Shown: positions 26,720 through 37,226, numbered from the stretch's first letter. The stretch: 64,000 nt of DNA from Porphyrobacter sp. IPPAS B-1204 (GCA_003724185.1 RHGM01000007.1:59667-123666); one strand, 5' to 3'. Numbers and translations are program-made. The notes: generated from the letters alone by a model not told the origin.

Positions 26720-27955
26720 GGTCTTTCAGCGCGACATCCGGGTCAGCCAGCAGCGCCGGATCAATCCGTCCCGCCCCGCTTTCCAGCAGCTTTCTCGCCT
26801 GCACATAGTCCTTCATCGTCCCCACACAGTCGAAGGCAATCGGCACGCCCGCCTTCATGTAGACCACGGTGAACTTGCGCGTGTCAGGATCGCCGCGCAG
26901 CACGGTGGCATCGAAACCAAGGCTGAGACCTGCGGTCTGCAGCTTCAGATCATACTGGTTCGACCAGAACCACGGCAGCGCGTGATAGGGTTCCTTCTCG
27001 CCCATGATCGCCTTGGCGACCGTGTTTGCCATGTCATGCGCGTTCTGGACGGATTCCAGCCGGATGACGGCGTTATCGGCATAGGGATTGGCGTGGGCAG
27101 CGCAGTCACCAATGGCATAGACATCGTCCAGCGTGGTGCGGCAGCAGAAGTCCACATCGACCCCGTTGCTCCCCGCCGCGCCGGCCGCGATCAGAGGCGC
27201 GACTGCTGGGACGATGCCGATGCCGACCACGACCATGTCGCACGCCAGTTCCTCGCCATCATCAAGCCTGACGCCCGTCACCCGGCCCGCATCCTCGCCC
27301 AGCACGGCATGAACGCCGGTGGAAAGGCGCACATCGACGCCCTGACGGCGGTGTTCTGCGGCATAGAAGGTCGAAAGTTCCTCACCCGCCACCCGTGCCA
27401 GCAAGCGGGGCAGCATCTCGACCAGCGTGACCTCGCAGCCGAGCTTCCTGAGCACGGCGGCCGCCTCCAGCCCGATATAGCCGCCGCCGATCACCACAGC
27501 GCGCCTGGCCCCGCCGCTGAGCGCCTGCATCATCGCATCGGCATCGCCCTTGTCGCGGACATAGAACACGCCGGGCAGCACCGCGCCCGGTACCGGCAGA
27601 CGGCGCGGATCGCCGCCGCCTGACCAGATCAGCTTGCGATAGGTGACATGCCCGCCATCGCTGAGCGTGAGGGTGTGGCGCGCCGGGTCAAGCGCCGTCA
27701 CCGCCGCGCCCAATCGCAGGGTGATGCCCTTTTCCGCCCAGAATTTCTCCGGACGATCATGATCCGCTCGAACCCCTTGTCGCCTGCGAGATATTCCTTG
27801 GACAGCGGCGGGCGTTCATAAGGCGGCGCATTGTCGCGCCCGATCATCAGGATCGCGCCTTCGTGCCCGTGCTGGCGCAGGGCAATCGCCGCCTGCGCCC
27901 CGCCGTGGCCGGTGCCGACGATCACGACGTCTGCGTGGTGGTTGGTAGAATTCAT
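26712..27955 (-). pseudogene. FAD/NAD-dependent ferredoxin reductase-type oxidoreductase, frameshifted
   Basis: The start [23 protein letters not shown] (FAD GxGxxG) is read from ATG 27955 to about 27756; the rest is in another frame. Adding one G at 27755-27756 restores [19 protein letters not shown] and gives about 414 residues. The later part has the NAD-binding [35 protein letters not shown] and the FAD-site YAIGDCA. Members of this group reduce ferredoxins or rubredoxins that feed P450s and dioxygenases; with CYP153 and CYP108-like P450s in the window, an electron-donor role is plausible. A missing base in an intact family sequence points to a sequencing or assembly error. Confidence 0.75.
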
Positions 27956-28054
27956 GTGCTGGCTATGCCCCTCCGGCGGTCTGCGGCCCTTGATGTGGCG
28001 CAAACCACCGGATGGTCAAGCTAGTCGAATTGGCAGAGGGGTGAGGCGTGGCTT

Positions 28055-31000
28055 CTATCTCTCCAGCAGATTGCGGGCCTGGCTGGCAATCTGGGCGAGC
28101 ATCGCCGCGCCGACCGGGGGCCGGGCCTGCGCACGGGCGATCATGCTGCGGAACTGCGCCACGCCTGCGGAATTGCGCGCCGCCCATGCGGCAACGGCCC
28201 CGCGCGGATCGTCTTTGCCTGCCTTGGTGCGCATCAGCCGCCGCAGGAATTCGATCCGCATATGCTGGAAATCCCGCGCAAGGCCAGACACCAGCAGCCG
28301 TTCCCACACGTCCGAAGGGCTCATATGCGCCGCCGTGCCCTGCGCCCAGTCGAGGCCCAGACGGGTGCCGATATCGGTGAAGGCATGGGTCAGCAGCTTG
28401 GCCTCGATCCCGGTGGCGAGCGCGGCCTGCGCCAGCCCCGCCGCGCCATCGAAATCGAACATGTTGGCGACCTTGGCCGCCAGCGCTGCAGGTGCGCCTT
28501 CGGCGACAAAGCTGCCCTGCAAGGCGCGCGAACGGGCGCGCGGTTCTTCGGTCAGCAATTCCTCGCGGCCCCCCACCAGCGCGGTGACCCCGTCCTGCAA
28601 TTCGCCGATCATCGCCCCGGCAGCAACCTTGCCCGCAGCGGTGCGCAGCACATCACTCATCAGGTTGCCGACAGCGGCGGCGAGCCGGTCAAACAGGGCG
28701 AGGCGCGCAGCTTCGGGGATGTCGGCCCCGTCAAGCTCGCGCCACAGGGCGTCGAGCCCGAACAGGCGTTCCGCCACGACGAAGGCCGCAGCGACTTCGG
28801 CCAGCCCCACGCCCTCTTCCTCGGCCAGTTCAAACGGATGGACCATGCCCAGCCGGTTGACGATGCGGTTTGACAGGCTGGTGGCGATCATCTCGCGCCG
28901 CAGCCGGTGGGCGCGGATTTCGCCCGCATAGGTCTTGCGCATGGCCGAAGGGAAGCGCGCCAGCAGCACCGGCTCCAGCACCGGATCATCGGGCAGGTCG
29001 CTGGCTTCGATCGCCGATTGCAATGCCAGCTTGGCCGAGGACAGCAGCACCGCGAGTTCGGGCCGGGTCAGCCCCTGCCCGTCCGCCGCACGGCGGCTCA
29101 GGGTTTCGCCATCGGCCAGTCCTTCGGTGCGGCGGTCGAAATCGCTGACCTCCTCCAGCCGCTCAATCAACCTGACATAGGACGCGGTTGCCCCCGCCCC
29201 TCCGCTTTCCGCCACCGACAGGGCGAGCGCCTGCAAGCGGTTGTCCTCCAGCACGATGGCGGCGACCTCGTCGGTCATGGCGGCGAGCAGGGTGTTGCGC
29301 TTTTTCTCGGAGAGCTTGCCCGAAGCCGTGGCTGCGGCCAGCGCGATCTTGATGTTCACTTCGTTGTCCGAACAATCGACCCCGGCCGAATTGTCGATGA
29401 AGTCGGTGTTGATCCGGCCCCCGTTCATCGAAAACGCGATGCGCCCCGCCTGCGTGACGCCAAGGTTGGCGCCTTCGCCGATCACGCGGGCGCGAACCTC
29501 CGTGGCGTCCACGCGCAAGCCGTCATTGGCCGGATCGCCGACCGCGATGTTGTTTTCCTGCGGGGCCTTCACATAGGTGCCGATCCCGCCGAACCACATC
29601 AGATCGACCGGTGCGCGCAGGATGGCGGAGATCAGGGCTTCAGGCTCGATCTCCTTCGCCTCGATGCCCAGCACCCCGCGCGCCTGCTTCGACAGCTTGA
29701 TCGTCTTGGCGCTGCGCGGAAACACCCCGCCGCCCTTGGAAATCAGTGACTTGTCGTAATCCTCCCAGCTTGACCGGGGGAGCGCGAACATCCGCGACCG
29801 TTCCTTCCAGCTCGCCAGCGGATCGGGCAAGGGATCGATGAAGATGTGGCGGTGATCGAAAGCGGCGACCAGTTTCAGCGCCTTGGACAGCAACATCCCG
29901 TTGCCGAACACATCGCCCGACATATCGCCGCAGCCTGCCACCGTCACCGGATCGGTCTGCACATCGATGCCCATTTCGCGGAAGTGGCGCTGGACCGAAA
30001 CCCATGCGCCGCGTGCGGTGATGCCCATCGCCTTGTGGTCGTACCCGTTGGACCCGCCGCTGGCGAAGGCGTCATCCAGCCAGAAATCGCGGCCCTGCGC
30101 GATGCCGTTGGCGATGTCGGAGAAGGTCGCGGTGCCCTTGTCGGCGGCGACCACGAAATAGGGGTCTTCCCCGTCCAGCACCTGCACCGCATCGGGGTGC
30201 TGCACCTTGCCGCCCACGATATTGTCGGTGACCGACAGCAGCGTGCGGATGAACAGTTCATAGGATGCGCGGCCTTCGGCGGCCCAGCCTTCGCGGTCGA
30301 TGGCAGGCGAAGGCAGCTGCTTGGGATAGAACCCGCCCTTGGCACCCGTCGGCACGATCACCGCATTCTTGACCCGCTGCGCCTTCATCAGGCCGAGGAT
30401 CTCGGTGCGGAAATCGTCCCGCCGGTCAGACCAGCGCAGGCCCCCGCGCGCCACCGCGCCCGACCGCAGGTGGATGCCCTCGACCCGCCGCGAATAGACG
30501 AAAATCTCGCGCCACGGCACCGGCTTGGGCAGGCCGGGAACGAGGCTCGAATCGATCTTGAACGCCAGCGCCTCGGTGGAAGCGGGCGCGAAGGCGTTGG
30601 TGCGCAGCACGGCGTCGATCACGGCGCGGTAAAGGCGCAGCAGGCGGTCGTCGTTGATCGCGGTGACCTTCGCGAGCCCGCGTGTGAAGGCGCCCAGCGC
30701 CGCCGCGATCGCTTCGTCACGGTCACCCGCGAAGGCCGGATCGTGGCGTGCGGCGAACAGGTCGATCATCGCCCGCGTCACCTGCGGCGCGGCGACCAGC
30801 GCATCGACCACGGTGTAGATCGTGTAGCTGACGCCGGTCTGGCGCAGATAGCGATAGATCGCGCGCAGCCAGTTCGCCTCACGCGGGAGCAGCCCGGCGA
30901 CAGGGGTCAGGCGGTTGAAGGGATCGTCCTCCGCCGCGCCATTCAGCACGGCCGCCAGCGCGCCTTCGATCAGGGCGGCACGGTCCAGCAAAGCGCTGGC

Positions 31001-32746
31001 TTCGCGGCCCGGCGGCACGGTCAGGATGAAATCGTGGACCGAACCGAGGCTGGCATCGGTGAGGAAGGTCGGCACCTCGGCGGCGACGCGGAAGCCGAAA
31101 TTCTCCAGCGCGGGCACCGCATCGGACAGCGCCAGCGCGCCTCTGGTGATATAGACCTTCAGCCGCAGCGTATCGGCCCCGTCACCGTTCATGCGGTACA
31201 GCCGCACCGCGCGCGAATCGTGTTCGGCCACAGCCAGAGTGCGCAGCCGCGCAATGTCGCGCGCGGCCTCGTGCGGGCCATAGGTCAGGCGGTAACCGGT
31301 CGGGAAAGCGGGGGCGTAACGCGCAGCCAGCGCGGCGGCGCGGCCATCATCCTCGAAAGCGGAAAGGTGCGTGGCGACCGCCTCGTTCCAGCCGCGCAGC
31401 AGATCGACCAGCTGGGCTTCGATGGCGGCATCATCCGGCAGATCGGCGCAGGCGCGCACATCGACCAGAAAGCGCAGCAGCGCCAGCGAGGAGCTTTCCA
31501 CCTCAAGGCTCCAGTCGAGCAGCGCCGCGCCCGGCGTGCCCAGCAGCATCGCCTGAATCTGCAAGCGCACATCGGTCGACAGCTGGTCGCGCGGCAGCCA
31601 CACGAAGGCGAAGACGTGCCGTTCCAGCGTCGATCGCACCATCACAAGGCGCGGGCGCGGGCGGTCGATCAGCACCATCTTGGCCGTCACCAGATCGGCG
31701 ACGCGGGCCGGATCAAAGGCGGTCAGCAGGTCATTGGGCAGCGAGGCGAAGGCGTGGACCAGCGCCTTGCCATTGTGCCCGGCGGGATTGAAGCCGAGCT
31801 GCGCGGTGATCGCGCCCACCATTGCGCGCAGCACCGGCACTTCATGCGGGCGGGCGTTCAGCGCGGCGCTGGTCCATAGCCCGGCATGGATCGAAAGCGC
31901 GGTGACCTTCCCGCCTTCGCGCACCGGGACGATGAACAGATCGAGCGGGCTGGCGCGGTGGACGCGGGCGTGGACGTTGGACTTGATCGCCAGCAGCGCC
32001 TTGGGCGTGCCGGCCGCATCCTGCCGGTCAAACCATTCGAAGGCGCGTTCGTAACTGACTTCGGCCAGCAGCTCGCCCACCGAAGCGCGGCAGATGCCGA
32101 TCCGGCCGGAGGTTGTGCCATCGCGGCGGCGGGTGAGGTGCCCGAGCTGGGTCAGCATCCCCCCGCCCAGCCACGCCAGCAGCGCGCCCGCCTCGCCATC
32201 GACCTTTGCGGCCTCGGCGGCATCGTCATTCATCGCCGCTTGCAGCTGCGGCCAGTCGCTGACCGCCGCGTGGACATCGGCGAGCGTTGTCTGAAGCGCG
32301 CCGGCCAGTTCGCGGCGCTGGCGGGCATCGGCACGCGGGGTTTCGATGTAGATCAGCGATTCGGGAGCACCCGTCTTGCCCAGCGCGGTGATCGCGCCCG
32401 CATCGTCGCGCTCCACCGGCACCACGGGGTGCAGCAGCCGGTCGATCCCCAGCCCCAGCGCGGCGATGGTGGCCGCGACAGAATCGACCAGAAACGGCCT
32501 GTCGTCATTGGCGATGGCGATCCGCAAGCGGCGCTCGCTGGTATCGGATTCGATCTGCACCCGCGCCTCTCCAGGTGCACGGGTCGCGACGGCGGCCAGC
32601 AGCCAGGCGGCGGCTTCATCAAGCGCGGGCTTTTCCACGGGGGCATCGCCGGGCAGCAGCGAGGCTTCAAGCTGAAGGCGCAAGGCCTTGATCAGTTTGA
32701 GTTGTGACGATTTCTCCGGCGCTGCGGCGACGGTTTTCGAACCCAT
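28055..32746 (-). CDS. gdhB: NAD-specific glutamate dehydrogenase, large (about 1,560-residue) type
   Basis: A 1,563-residue cytosolic enzyme that deaminates glutamate to 2-oxoglutarate with NAD+. It belongs to the L_180 class found in many alpha-, beta- and gammaproteobacteria. Regulatory ACT-like and helical regions fill the first 700 residues. The catalytic domain then shows VARGGLRWSDRRDDFRTE, VKNAVIVPTGAKGGFYPK and AGCGDMSGDVFGNGMLLS, followed by the nucleotide-binding region with AEVRARVIGEGANLG-type sequence and a long helical C-terminus. AGGAG lies six bases before ATG 32746, which fixes the start. The gene symbol is by family analogy. Transcribed alone. Confidence 0.96.
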   Translation of the reverse strand: MGSKTVAAAPEKSSQLKLIKALRLQLEASLLPGDAPVEKPALDEAAAWLLAAVATRAPGEARVQIESDTSERRLRIAIANDDRPFLVDSVAATIAALGLGIDRLLHPVVPVERDDAGAITALGKTGAPESLIYIETPRADARQRRELAGALQTTLADVHAAVSDWPQLQAAMNDDAAEAAKVDGEAGALLAWLGGGMLTQLGHLTRRRDGTTSGRIGICRASVGELLAEVSYERAFEWFDRQDAAGTPKALLAIKSNVHARVHRASPLDLFIVPVREGGKVTALSIHAGLWTSAALNARPHEVPVLRAMVGAITAQLGFNPAGHNGKALVHAFASLPNDLLTAFDPARVADLVTAKMVLIDRPRPRLVMVRSTLERHVFAFVWLPRDQLSTDVRLQIQAMLLGTPGAALLDWSLEVESSSLALLRFLVDVRACADLPDDAAIEAQLVDLLRGWNEAVATHLSAFEDDGRAAALAARYAPAFPTGYRLTYGPHEAARDIARLRTLAVAEHDSRAVRLYRMNGDGADTLRLKVYITRGALALSDAVPALENFGFRVAAEVPTFLTDASLGSVHDFILTVPPGREASALLDRAALIEGALAAVLNGAAEDDPFNRLTPVAGLLPREANWLRAIYRYLRQTGVSYTIYTVVDALVAAPQVTRAMIDLFAARHDPAFAGDRDEAIAAALGAFTRGLAKVTAINDDRLLRLYRAVIDAVLRTNAFAPASTEALAFKIDSSLVPGLPKPVPWREIFVYSRRVEGIHLRSGAVARGGLRWSDRRDDFRTEILGLMKAQRVKNAVIVPTGAKGGFYPKQLPSPAIDREGWAAEGRASYELFIRTLLSVTDNIVGGKVQHPDAVQVLDGEDPYFVVAADKGTATFSDIANGIAQGRDFWLDDAFASGGSNGYDHKAMGITARGAWVSVQRHFREMGIDVQTDPVTVAGCGDMSGDVFGNGMLLSKALKLVAAFDHRHIFIDPLPDPLASWKERSRMFALPRSSWEDYDKSLISKGGGVFPRSAKTIKLSKQARGVLGIEAKEIEPEALISAILRAPVDLMWFGGIGTYVKAPQENNIAVGDPANDGLRVDATEVRARVIGEGANLGVTQAGRIAFSMNGGRINTDFIDNSAGVDCSDNEVNIKIALAAATASGKLSEKKRNTLLAAMTDEVAAIVLEDNRLQALALSVAESGGAGATASYVRLIERLEEVSDFDRRTEGLADGETLSRRAADGQGLTRPELAVLLSSAKLALQSAIEASDLPDDPVLEPVLLARFPSAMRKTYAGEIRAHRLRREMIATSLSNRIVNRLGMVHPFELAEEEGVGLAEVAAAFVVAERLFGLDALWRELDGADIPEAARLALFDRLAAAVGNLMSDVLRTAAGKVAAGAMIGELQDGVTALVGGREELLTEEPRARSRALQGSFVAEGAPAALAAKVANMFDFDGAAGLAQAALATGIEAKLLTHAFTDIGTRLGLDWAQGTAAHMSPSDVWERLLVSGLARDFQHMRIEFLRRLMRTKAGKDDPRGAVAAWAARNSAGVAQFRSMIARAQARPPVGAAMLAQIASQARNLLER

Positions 32747-32876
32747 GCTCGGCTCCTGCTCATCCTGCGTTCCGGCTGCGCCTGTCGCGCAATATTGTTA
32801 TGCCGGATTGTTGTTATCGTGTTGGGCGCGATACAGGCTTTCAGGCCCGGGGCCAAGCGCGATGATTGCGCATGGG

Positions 32877-33872
32877 TCAGGCCAAGGGCACGGTTTCGCA
32901 GGCCTCCAGCGTCAGTTCGAGGCTGCGGATCCGCGCTGCCGGATCATAGGTTGCGCCGCACAGCAGGATCTCGTCCGCGCCGGTGCGTTGGGCAAAGGCG
33001 GCGATCTGTTCGCGCACCTGTGCAGGGGTGCCAACGGCGGCGGCTTGCCCGAGATGGGCCAGCATCGCCTGCGCTTGTCCGGGCAGCGTGTCGGTGTAAC
33101 CGGCAACCGGCGGCGGCAGCTTGCCGGGGTTGCCGCTGCGCAGCCGCACAAAGCTCTGCTGCTGGCTGGAGGCGAGCAGGCGGGCATCGGCCTCGGTATC
33201 GGCGGCGAAGACATTCATGGCGACCATCACGTGCGGCTTTGCCAGCGCGTCCGATGGCTGGAAATCGCGGCGGTAAACCGCGAGCGCCGCGTCGAGATGA
33301 TCGGGCGCGAAGTGGGCGGCGAAGGCATAGGGCAGGCCCAGCCGTGCAGCGAGGCTCGCACCGAACAGGCTCGACCCCAGCATCCACAGTTCGACCTGCG
33401 CGCCAAGGCCCGGCGTGGCAGCAATCGGCAGGTCAAAGTCGCCCGTCAGCAGGGCGCGCAGTTCGGCCACGTCCTGCGGGAAATATTCGGCGGCCTGGTG
33501 CAGGTTCTTGCGCAAGGCGCGCTGCAATTCCGGCCCGGCGCCGGGTGCGCGGCCCAGCCCGAGGTCGATCCGCCCGGGAAACAGCGCGTCCAGCGTGCCG
33601 AATTGTTCGGCGATCTGGAACGGCGTGTGGTTGGGCAGCATGATCCCGCCCGATCCGATACGGATGCGGCTGGTCGCGTTGCCGATATGGGCCAGCACCA
33701 CCGATGTCGCCCCGCCTGCGATCCCGTCCATCGCGTGATGTTCGGCGACCCAGAACCGGTCACACCCCAAGGTCTCGGCAGCGCGGGCGAGGTCGGTGGT
33801 GGCGGCGAAGGCCTCTGACAGGGTGCCGCCTTCGCGCACCGGCACCAGATCGAGCACGGAAAATCGGGTCAT
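32877..33872 (-). CDS. LLM-class (luciferase-like) flavin-dependent oxidoreductase
   Basis: A 331-residue TIM-barrel flavoprotein of the MsnO8/LuxA-like group. It starts FSVLDLVPVREGGT and has DRFWVAEHHAMDGIAGGATSVVLAHIG, IRIGSGGIMLPNHTPFQIAEQFGTLDALFPGRIDLGLGRAPG. These are the conserved FMN-binding and barrel segments. Substrate and activity are unknown. Its ATG overlaps the stop of the TPR gene by four bases, in an operon of hydrolase, TPR protein and this enzyme. Confidence 0.9.
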   Translation of the reverse strand: MTRFSVLDLVPVREGGTLSEAFAATTDLARAAETLGCDRFWVAEHHAMDGIAGGATSVVLAHIGNATSRIRIGSGGIMLPNHTPFQIAEQFGTLDALFPGRIDLGLGRAPGAGPELQRALRKNLHQAAEYFPQDVAELRALLTGDFDLPIAATPGLGAQVELWMLGSSLFGASLAARLGLPYAFAAHFAPDHLDAALAVYRRDFQPSDALAKPHVMVAMNVFAADTEADARLLASSQQQSFVRLRSGNPGKLPPPVAGYTDTLPGQAQAMLAHLGQAAAVGTPAQVREQIAAFAQRTGADEILLCGATYDPAARIRSLELTLEACETVPLA

Positions 33873-34732
33873 GGCTGCGGGGTCTCCTCCTGCGGGGAGG
33901 CAGTGTCGCCCGTCGGGGCCAACTGTGCAAGGTAACCACGCGCGGTGGCGGCGGCAGGGCTTTCGGGTGCGAGGTCGATCACCGATAGCCAGCTGGCGCG
34001 TGCGGCATCGTCACGGCTATCAAGAATCGCGATCACGCCTGCTTCAAGCCCGATGTCGGGATTTGCAGGCGCAAGACTGGCGGCGCGTTCGATCGCGGTC
34101 TGCGCCTCGTCCAGCCGGTCAAGACGGCGCAGCAGCGTGGCCTTGAGCACCCAGCCTTCGCTGAGTTCGGGGGCGAGCGTGGTTGCCGCCTCCAGCGCGG
34201 CCAGCGCCTCGGCCTCCTGCCTCAGCGCCACCAGCGCGCGCGCGCGATCGGTCGCGGCAACGGCGGCAAGCGGGGCGGAACCGGCGGCGCGGGCATCAGC
34301 CTCGGCGCGGGACAACAGCCCCAGCGCGCTTTCGCCATCTCCGCCCGCCAGCGCGGCATTGCCCGCCAGCGCCCCGAACCGCGCCCGGGTGCGGGTCTCG
34401 TCCGCCGGGGTTTCGTCTCGCGCGGCAATAAAGGCCTCGCGCGCATCGACCCACAGCCCCAGCTGGGACGACGCCATGCCGAGACAGTGGTTGGCGAGCA
34501 CGCGGTCGGTGCCCTTGGTCTCGCTGCGACGGATCTGTGCGGTGGAATGGGCGCGGGCCGGGTCTTCGTCCAGCTGGGCAAGGCAGCTTTCCAGCCACGC
34601 GCTGGACGCGTTCACCTCGACCATGGGATTGACGGGACGGGCAGGCCGGTCGCGCACCAGATCATCGCCCGCCATGCCGCCTGCCAAGGGGTTGGGGCCG
34701 ACTTGCAGCAGCAGGGCGAGGATCAGTGACAC
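33869..34732 (-). CDS. tetratricopeptide-repeat protein, unknown function
   Basis: A 287-residue protein with a hydrophobic N-terminus (SLILALLLQVG, a possible short signal or anchor) and TPR-like helical pairs from about residue 75. Clear units include HCLGMASSQLGLWVDAREAF, LAALEAATTLAPELSEGWVL and EAQTAIERAASLAPANPDIG. It ends in a Pro/Gln tail. GTG 34732 is the start, eight bases after the hydrolase stop. The repeats suggest protein-protein interaction; no enzyme domain is present. Confidence 0.8.
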   Translation of the reverse strand: MSLILALLLQVGPNPLAGGMAGDDLVRDRPARPVNPMVEVNASSAWLESCLAQLDEDPARAHSTAQIRRSETKGTDRVLANHCLGMASSQLGLWVDAREAFIAARDETPADETRTRARFGALAGNAALAGGDGESALGLLSRAEADARAAGSAPLAAVAATDRARALVALRQEAEALAALEAATTLAPELSEGWVLKATLLRRLDRLDEAQTAIERAASLAPANPDIGLEAGVIAILDSRDDAARASWLSVIDLAPESPAAATARGYLAQLAPTGDTASPQEETPQP

Positions 34733-34740
34733 GTCGGGTT

Positions 34741-35475
34741 CTATCCGTAAAATTCGGCCACGATGGCCTTGAGGGCGGCGATGTCGCTGTCCCGCGACAG
34801 GCGGTGGTCGCCGTCTTCTATCAGGGTCACCTGAACGTCACCCGACCCGAGCGCCGTTTTGAGCCGCAGCGAGATTTCCCACGGCACATCGGCGTCCGCC
34901 TTGCCGTGGATCAGCCGCACCGGACAGGGAAGCGCGATACCGCTGTCCAGCCGCAGGTGGCATTCGGCATCGGCGAAGAATTTGGCATGGGTGGGAGTCG
35001 GTTCGGGGCCATAGGGGTTGGGCTCAAAGATCGTCTCCCCGGCGGCGAGCTTTGCGCGCTGTTCCTCGGTGTAGCCCCATCGGGTGAAATCGGGCGCAGG
35101 GGCGATGCCGATCAGACCGGCGAGGCGATGCTTCAGATGTTCGGCCACCAGCAGCATCAGCCAGCCGCCCATCGAGGACCCCACCAGCAGCACCGGCCCT
35201 GTGACATAGGATGCGACCAGCGCCAGCACCTCGTCGCGCCAGGCGCTCAGCATCCCTTCGGCAAAGTCGCCGTCGCTCGCCCCGCAGCCCGAATAGTCGA
35301 GCAGCAGGCAGGCACGGCCCCGCGCCTCGGCCTCGGCGAACAGGGCGGTCGCCTTGCTGCCGCTCATGTCGGACATGTAGCCGGGAAGGAACACGAGGCA
35401 GGGTCCGGTGCCGTGGGTGTAGCGCAAGGCCACGCGGCGGCCATCATAGAGCGTGTGATGCATGATCGGGGTCAT
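34741..35475 (-). CDS. alpha/beta-hydrolase fold protein
   Basis: A 244-residue serine hydrolase. The oxyanion-region LVFLPGYMSDM, the nucleophile elbow LLVGSSMGGWLML (GxSxG with Ser in GSSMG), LIHGKADADVPWE (acid) and LIEDGDHRLSRD (His) give a full catalytic triad. It resembles the palmitoyl-protein thioesterase ABHD10-like branch of bacterial hydrolases. The substrate is unknown. ATG 35475 is used; an in-frame ATG at 35463 is possible. First gene of the hydrolase-TPR-LLM operon and divergent from phoD. Confidence 0.88.
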   Translation of the reverse strand: MTPIMHHTLYDGRRVALRYTHGTGPCLVFLPGYMSDMSGSKATALFAEAEARGRACLLLDYSGCGASDGDFAEGMLSAWRDEVLALVASYVTGPVLLVGSSMGGWLMLLVAEHLKHRLAGLIGIAPAPDFTRWGYTEEQRAKLAAGETIFEPNPYGPEPTPTHAKFFADAECHLRLDSGIALPCPVRLIHGKADADVPWEISLRLKTALGSGDVQVTLIEDGDHRLSRDSDIAALKAIVAEFYG

Positions 35476-35570
35476 GCGCCTTCCATGCCTTGCGCAGGGC
35501 CGGAAAGGCAACCATTGTCCACGCATGCGACTGTCACAGCAGCGCAACCGGAGAGGGATACCGCGCAGCC

Positions 35571-37226
35571 ATGTTCGAAACCGATTCTGCCGCCCAGCCG
35601 GCCCCTTCGTCCACGGCGCTGACCCGCCGCAGCCTGTTCACCCTCGCCGGCGCTGGCGCCGCGCTCGCCGCCGCGCCGCTCGCCGCCCGCAGCTTTGGCA
35701 GCGGGTTCACCCACGGAGTCGCGAGCGGGGAGCCTTCGGCCAATTCGGTGCTGCTGTGGACGCGCTATGTCGCCGAGGCCGAAACCGCGCTGACCTGGCA
35801 GGTGAGCGAGAGCGAGGATTTCGCCAAGCCCGTCGCGGAAGGCAGCATCGCCGCCACGCCGCAGCGCGACTGGTGTGCCAAGGGCATCGCCAATGGCCTC
35901 GCGCCGGATCGCTGGTATTTCTTCCGCTTCCTCGCGCCGGATGGCACCGCATCGCCCACTGGCCGGACCCGCACCCTGCCGCAGGACAGCACAGCCAGCT
36001 TCCGACTGGCGGTGTTCTCCTGCTCCAACTTCGGGTTCGGCTGGTTCAACGCCTATGCCCATGCCGCCGAGGCGAATGATGCCGACCTTGCCGTGCATCT
36101 GGGCGATTACATCTATGAATACGGGGCGGACAATTACCCCAATCCTTCTCAGGCGGCACCGGGCCGGATGCTCGCGCCCGAGACCGAGATCGTCGCGCTG
36201 ACCGATTACCGCCTGCGCTATGCCACCTACCGCGCCGATCCCGATCTTCAGCGCCTGCATCAGGTGCTCCCCATGATCGCGGTGTGGGACGATCACGAAA
36301 GCGCGAATGACAGCTGGAAGGATGGCGCGGAAAACCACCAGCCGGACACCGAGGGCGACTGGGCGGTGCGCAAAGCCGCCGCCAAGCAGGCCTACCGCGA
36401 ATGGATGCCGGTCTCCGATGCGCCCTATGCCTCCTATCAGGTCGGCGATCTGGCGACCTTGTTCCGGCTCGACACCCGGCTTGAAGGGCGCGAGCAGCAG
36501 TTTGCCCTCGAAAAGGTGCTGGCAGGCACAACCGATCCGCAGGCGGCGCTGACCGCCTTCCGCGATGGCGCATGGGCCAATCCCGATCGGCAATTGCTGG
36601 GGCAGGCCCAGGACGCATGGCTGGCCGATGGCCTCGCCGCCTCCACCGCCAGGGGCACCCATTGGCAGGTGCTGGTGCAGCAGGTGCTGATCGGCAATCT
36701 CAAAAGCCCGCAGGCGCTCGCCGGGATGACGGGCGATGGCCTGCCCGATTTCATCCGCCAGCGCCTCGCTGCTGCCGCGATGGCGAGCAAGGCCGGCCTT
36801 CCGCTCAACATGGACGCGTGGGACGGGTATCCGGCCGCGCGCGAACGTGTGTTCAAGGCCGCGCTCGCCGCCGACGCTAACCTTGTGGTGCTGGCAGGCG
36901 ACACGCACAACGGCTGGGCGTTCGACCTGACCCACGAAGGCGCGAATGTCGGCGTCGAACTGGGCGTGTGTTCGGTCAGCTCGCCGGGGTTCGAAACCTA
37001 CCTCGGCGTCCTCAAGCCCGATGTGCTGGCGAGCGCGCTGGTGGCCGAGAACGAACAGCTCAAATGGGCCGACACCGCACAGCGCGGCTATATGGTGGTG
37101 GAACTGACCCCGGCCCGCGCAGTGACCGAATACCGCTTCAGCACCGGCGTGAAGCAGCGTTCGGCGAAGCTGGCGGGGACCAAGCGGATCACCACCGAAA
37201 AGGGCAGCGGCAAGTTGGCGGTCTAA
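35571..37226 (+). CDS. phoD: Tat-exported PhoD-family alkaline phosphatase
   Basis: A 551-residue phosphodiesterase/phosphomonoesterase. The N-terminus has a twin-arginine signal (ALTRRSLFTLAGAGA), as in all PhoD proteins exported folded with metals. Metal-site motifs are VHLGDYIYEYG, IAVWDDHESANDSW and VLAGDTHNGWAFDL. It should release phosphate from organic esters or teichoic-acid-like diesters outside the cytoplasm, normally under phosphate limitation; I could not see a clear Pho box. ATG 35571 places the twin arginine at residues 19-20. Its stop overlaps the converging XRE gene. Confidence 0.94.
   Translation: MFETDSAAQPAPSSTALTRRSLFTLAGAGAALAAAPLAARSFGSGFTHGVASGEPSANSVLLWTRYVAEAETALTWQVSESEDFAKPVAEGSIAATPQRDWCAKGIANGLAPDRWYFFRFLAPDGTASPTGRTRTLPQDSTASFRLAVFSCSNFGFGWFNAYAHAAEANDADLAVHLGDYIYEYGADNYPNPSQAAPGRMLAPETEIVALTDYRLRYATYRADPDLQRLHQVLPMIAVWDDHESANDSWKDGAENHQPDTEGDWAVRKAAAKQAYREWMPVSDAPYASYQVGDLATLFRLDTRLEGREQQFALEKVLAGTTDPQAALTAFRDGAWANPDRQLLGQAQDAWLADGLAASTARGTHWQVLVQQVLIGNLKSPQALAGMTGDGLPDFIRQRLAAAAMASKAGLPLNMDAWDGYPAARERVFKAALAADANLVVLAGDTHNGWAFDLTHEGANVGVELGVCSVSSPGFETYLGVLKPDVLASALVAENEQLKWADTAQRGYMVVELTPARAVTEYRFSTGVKQRSAKLAGTKRITTEKGSGKLAV

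Noticed and set aside
29846..31879. 677-codon open frame opposite gdh
   Set aside because: High GC leaves long antisense frames open. The sequence is rich in His, Gln and Arg with no domain features, while gdh on the other strand is unmistakable.
28055..32746. assembly chimera or fusion because of the 1,563-residue length
   Set aside because: This length is normal for the 180-kDa NAD-glutamate dehydrogenase class, and the frame is continuous.
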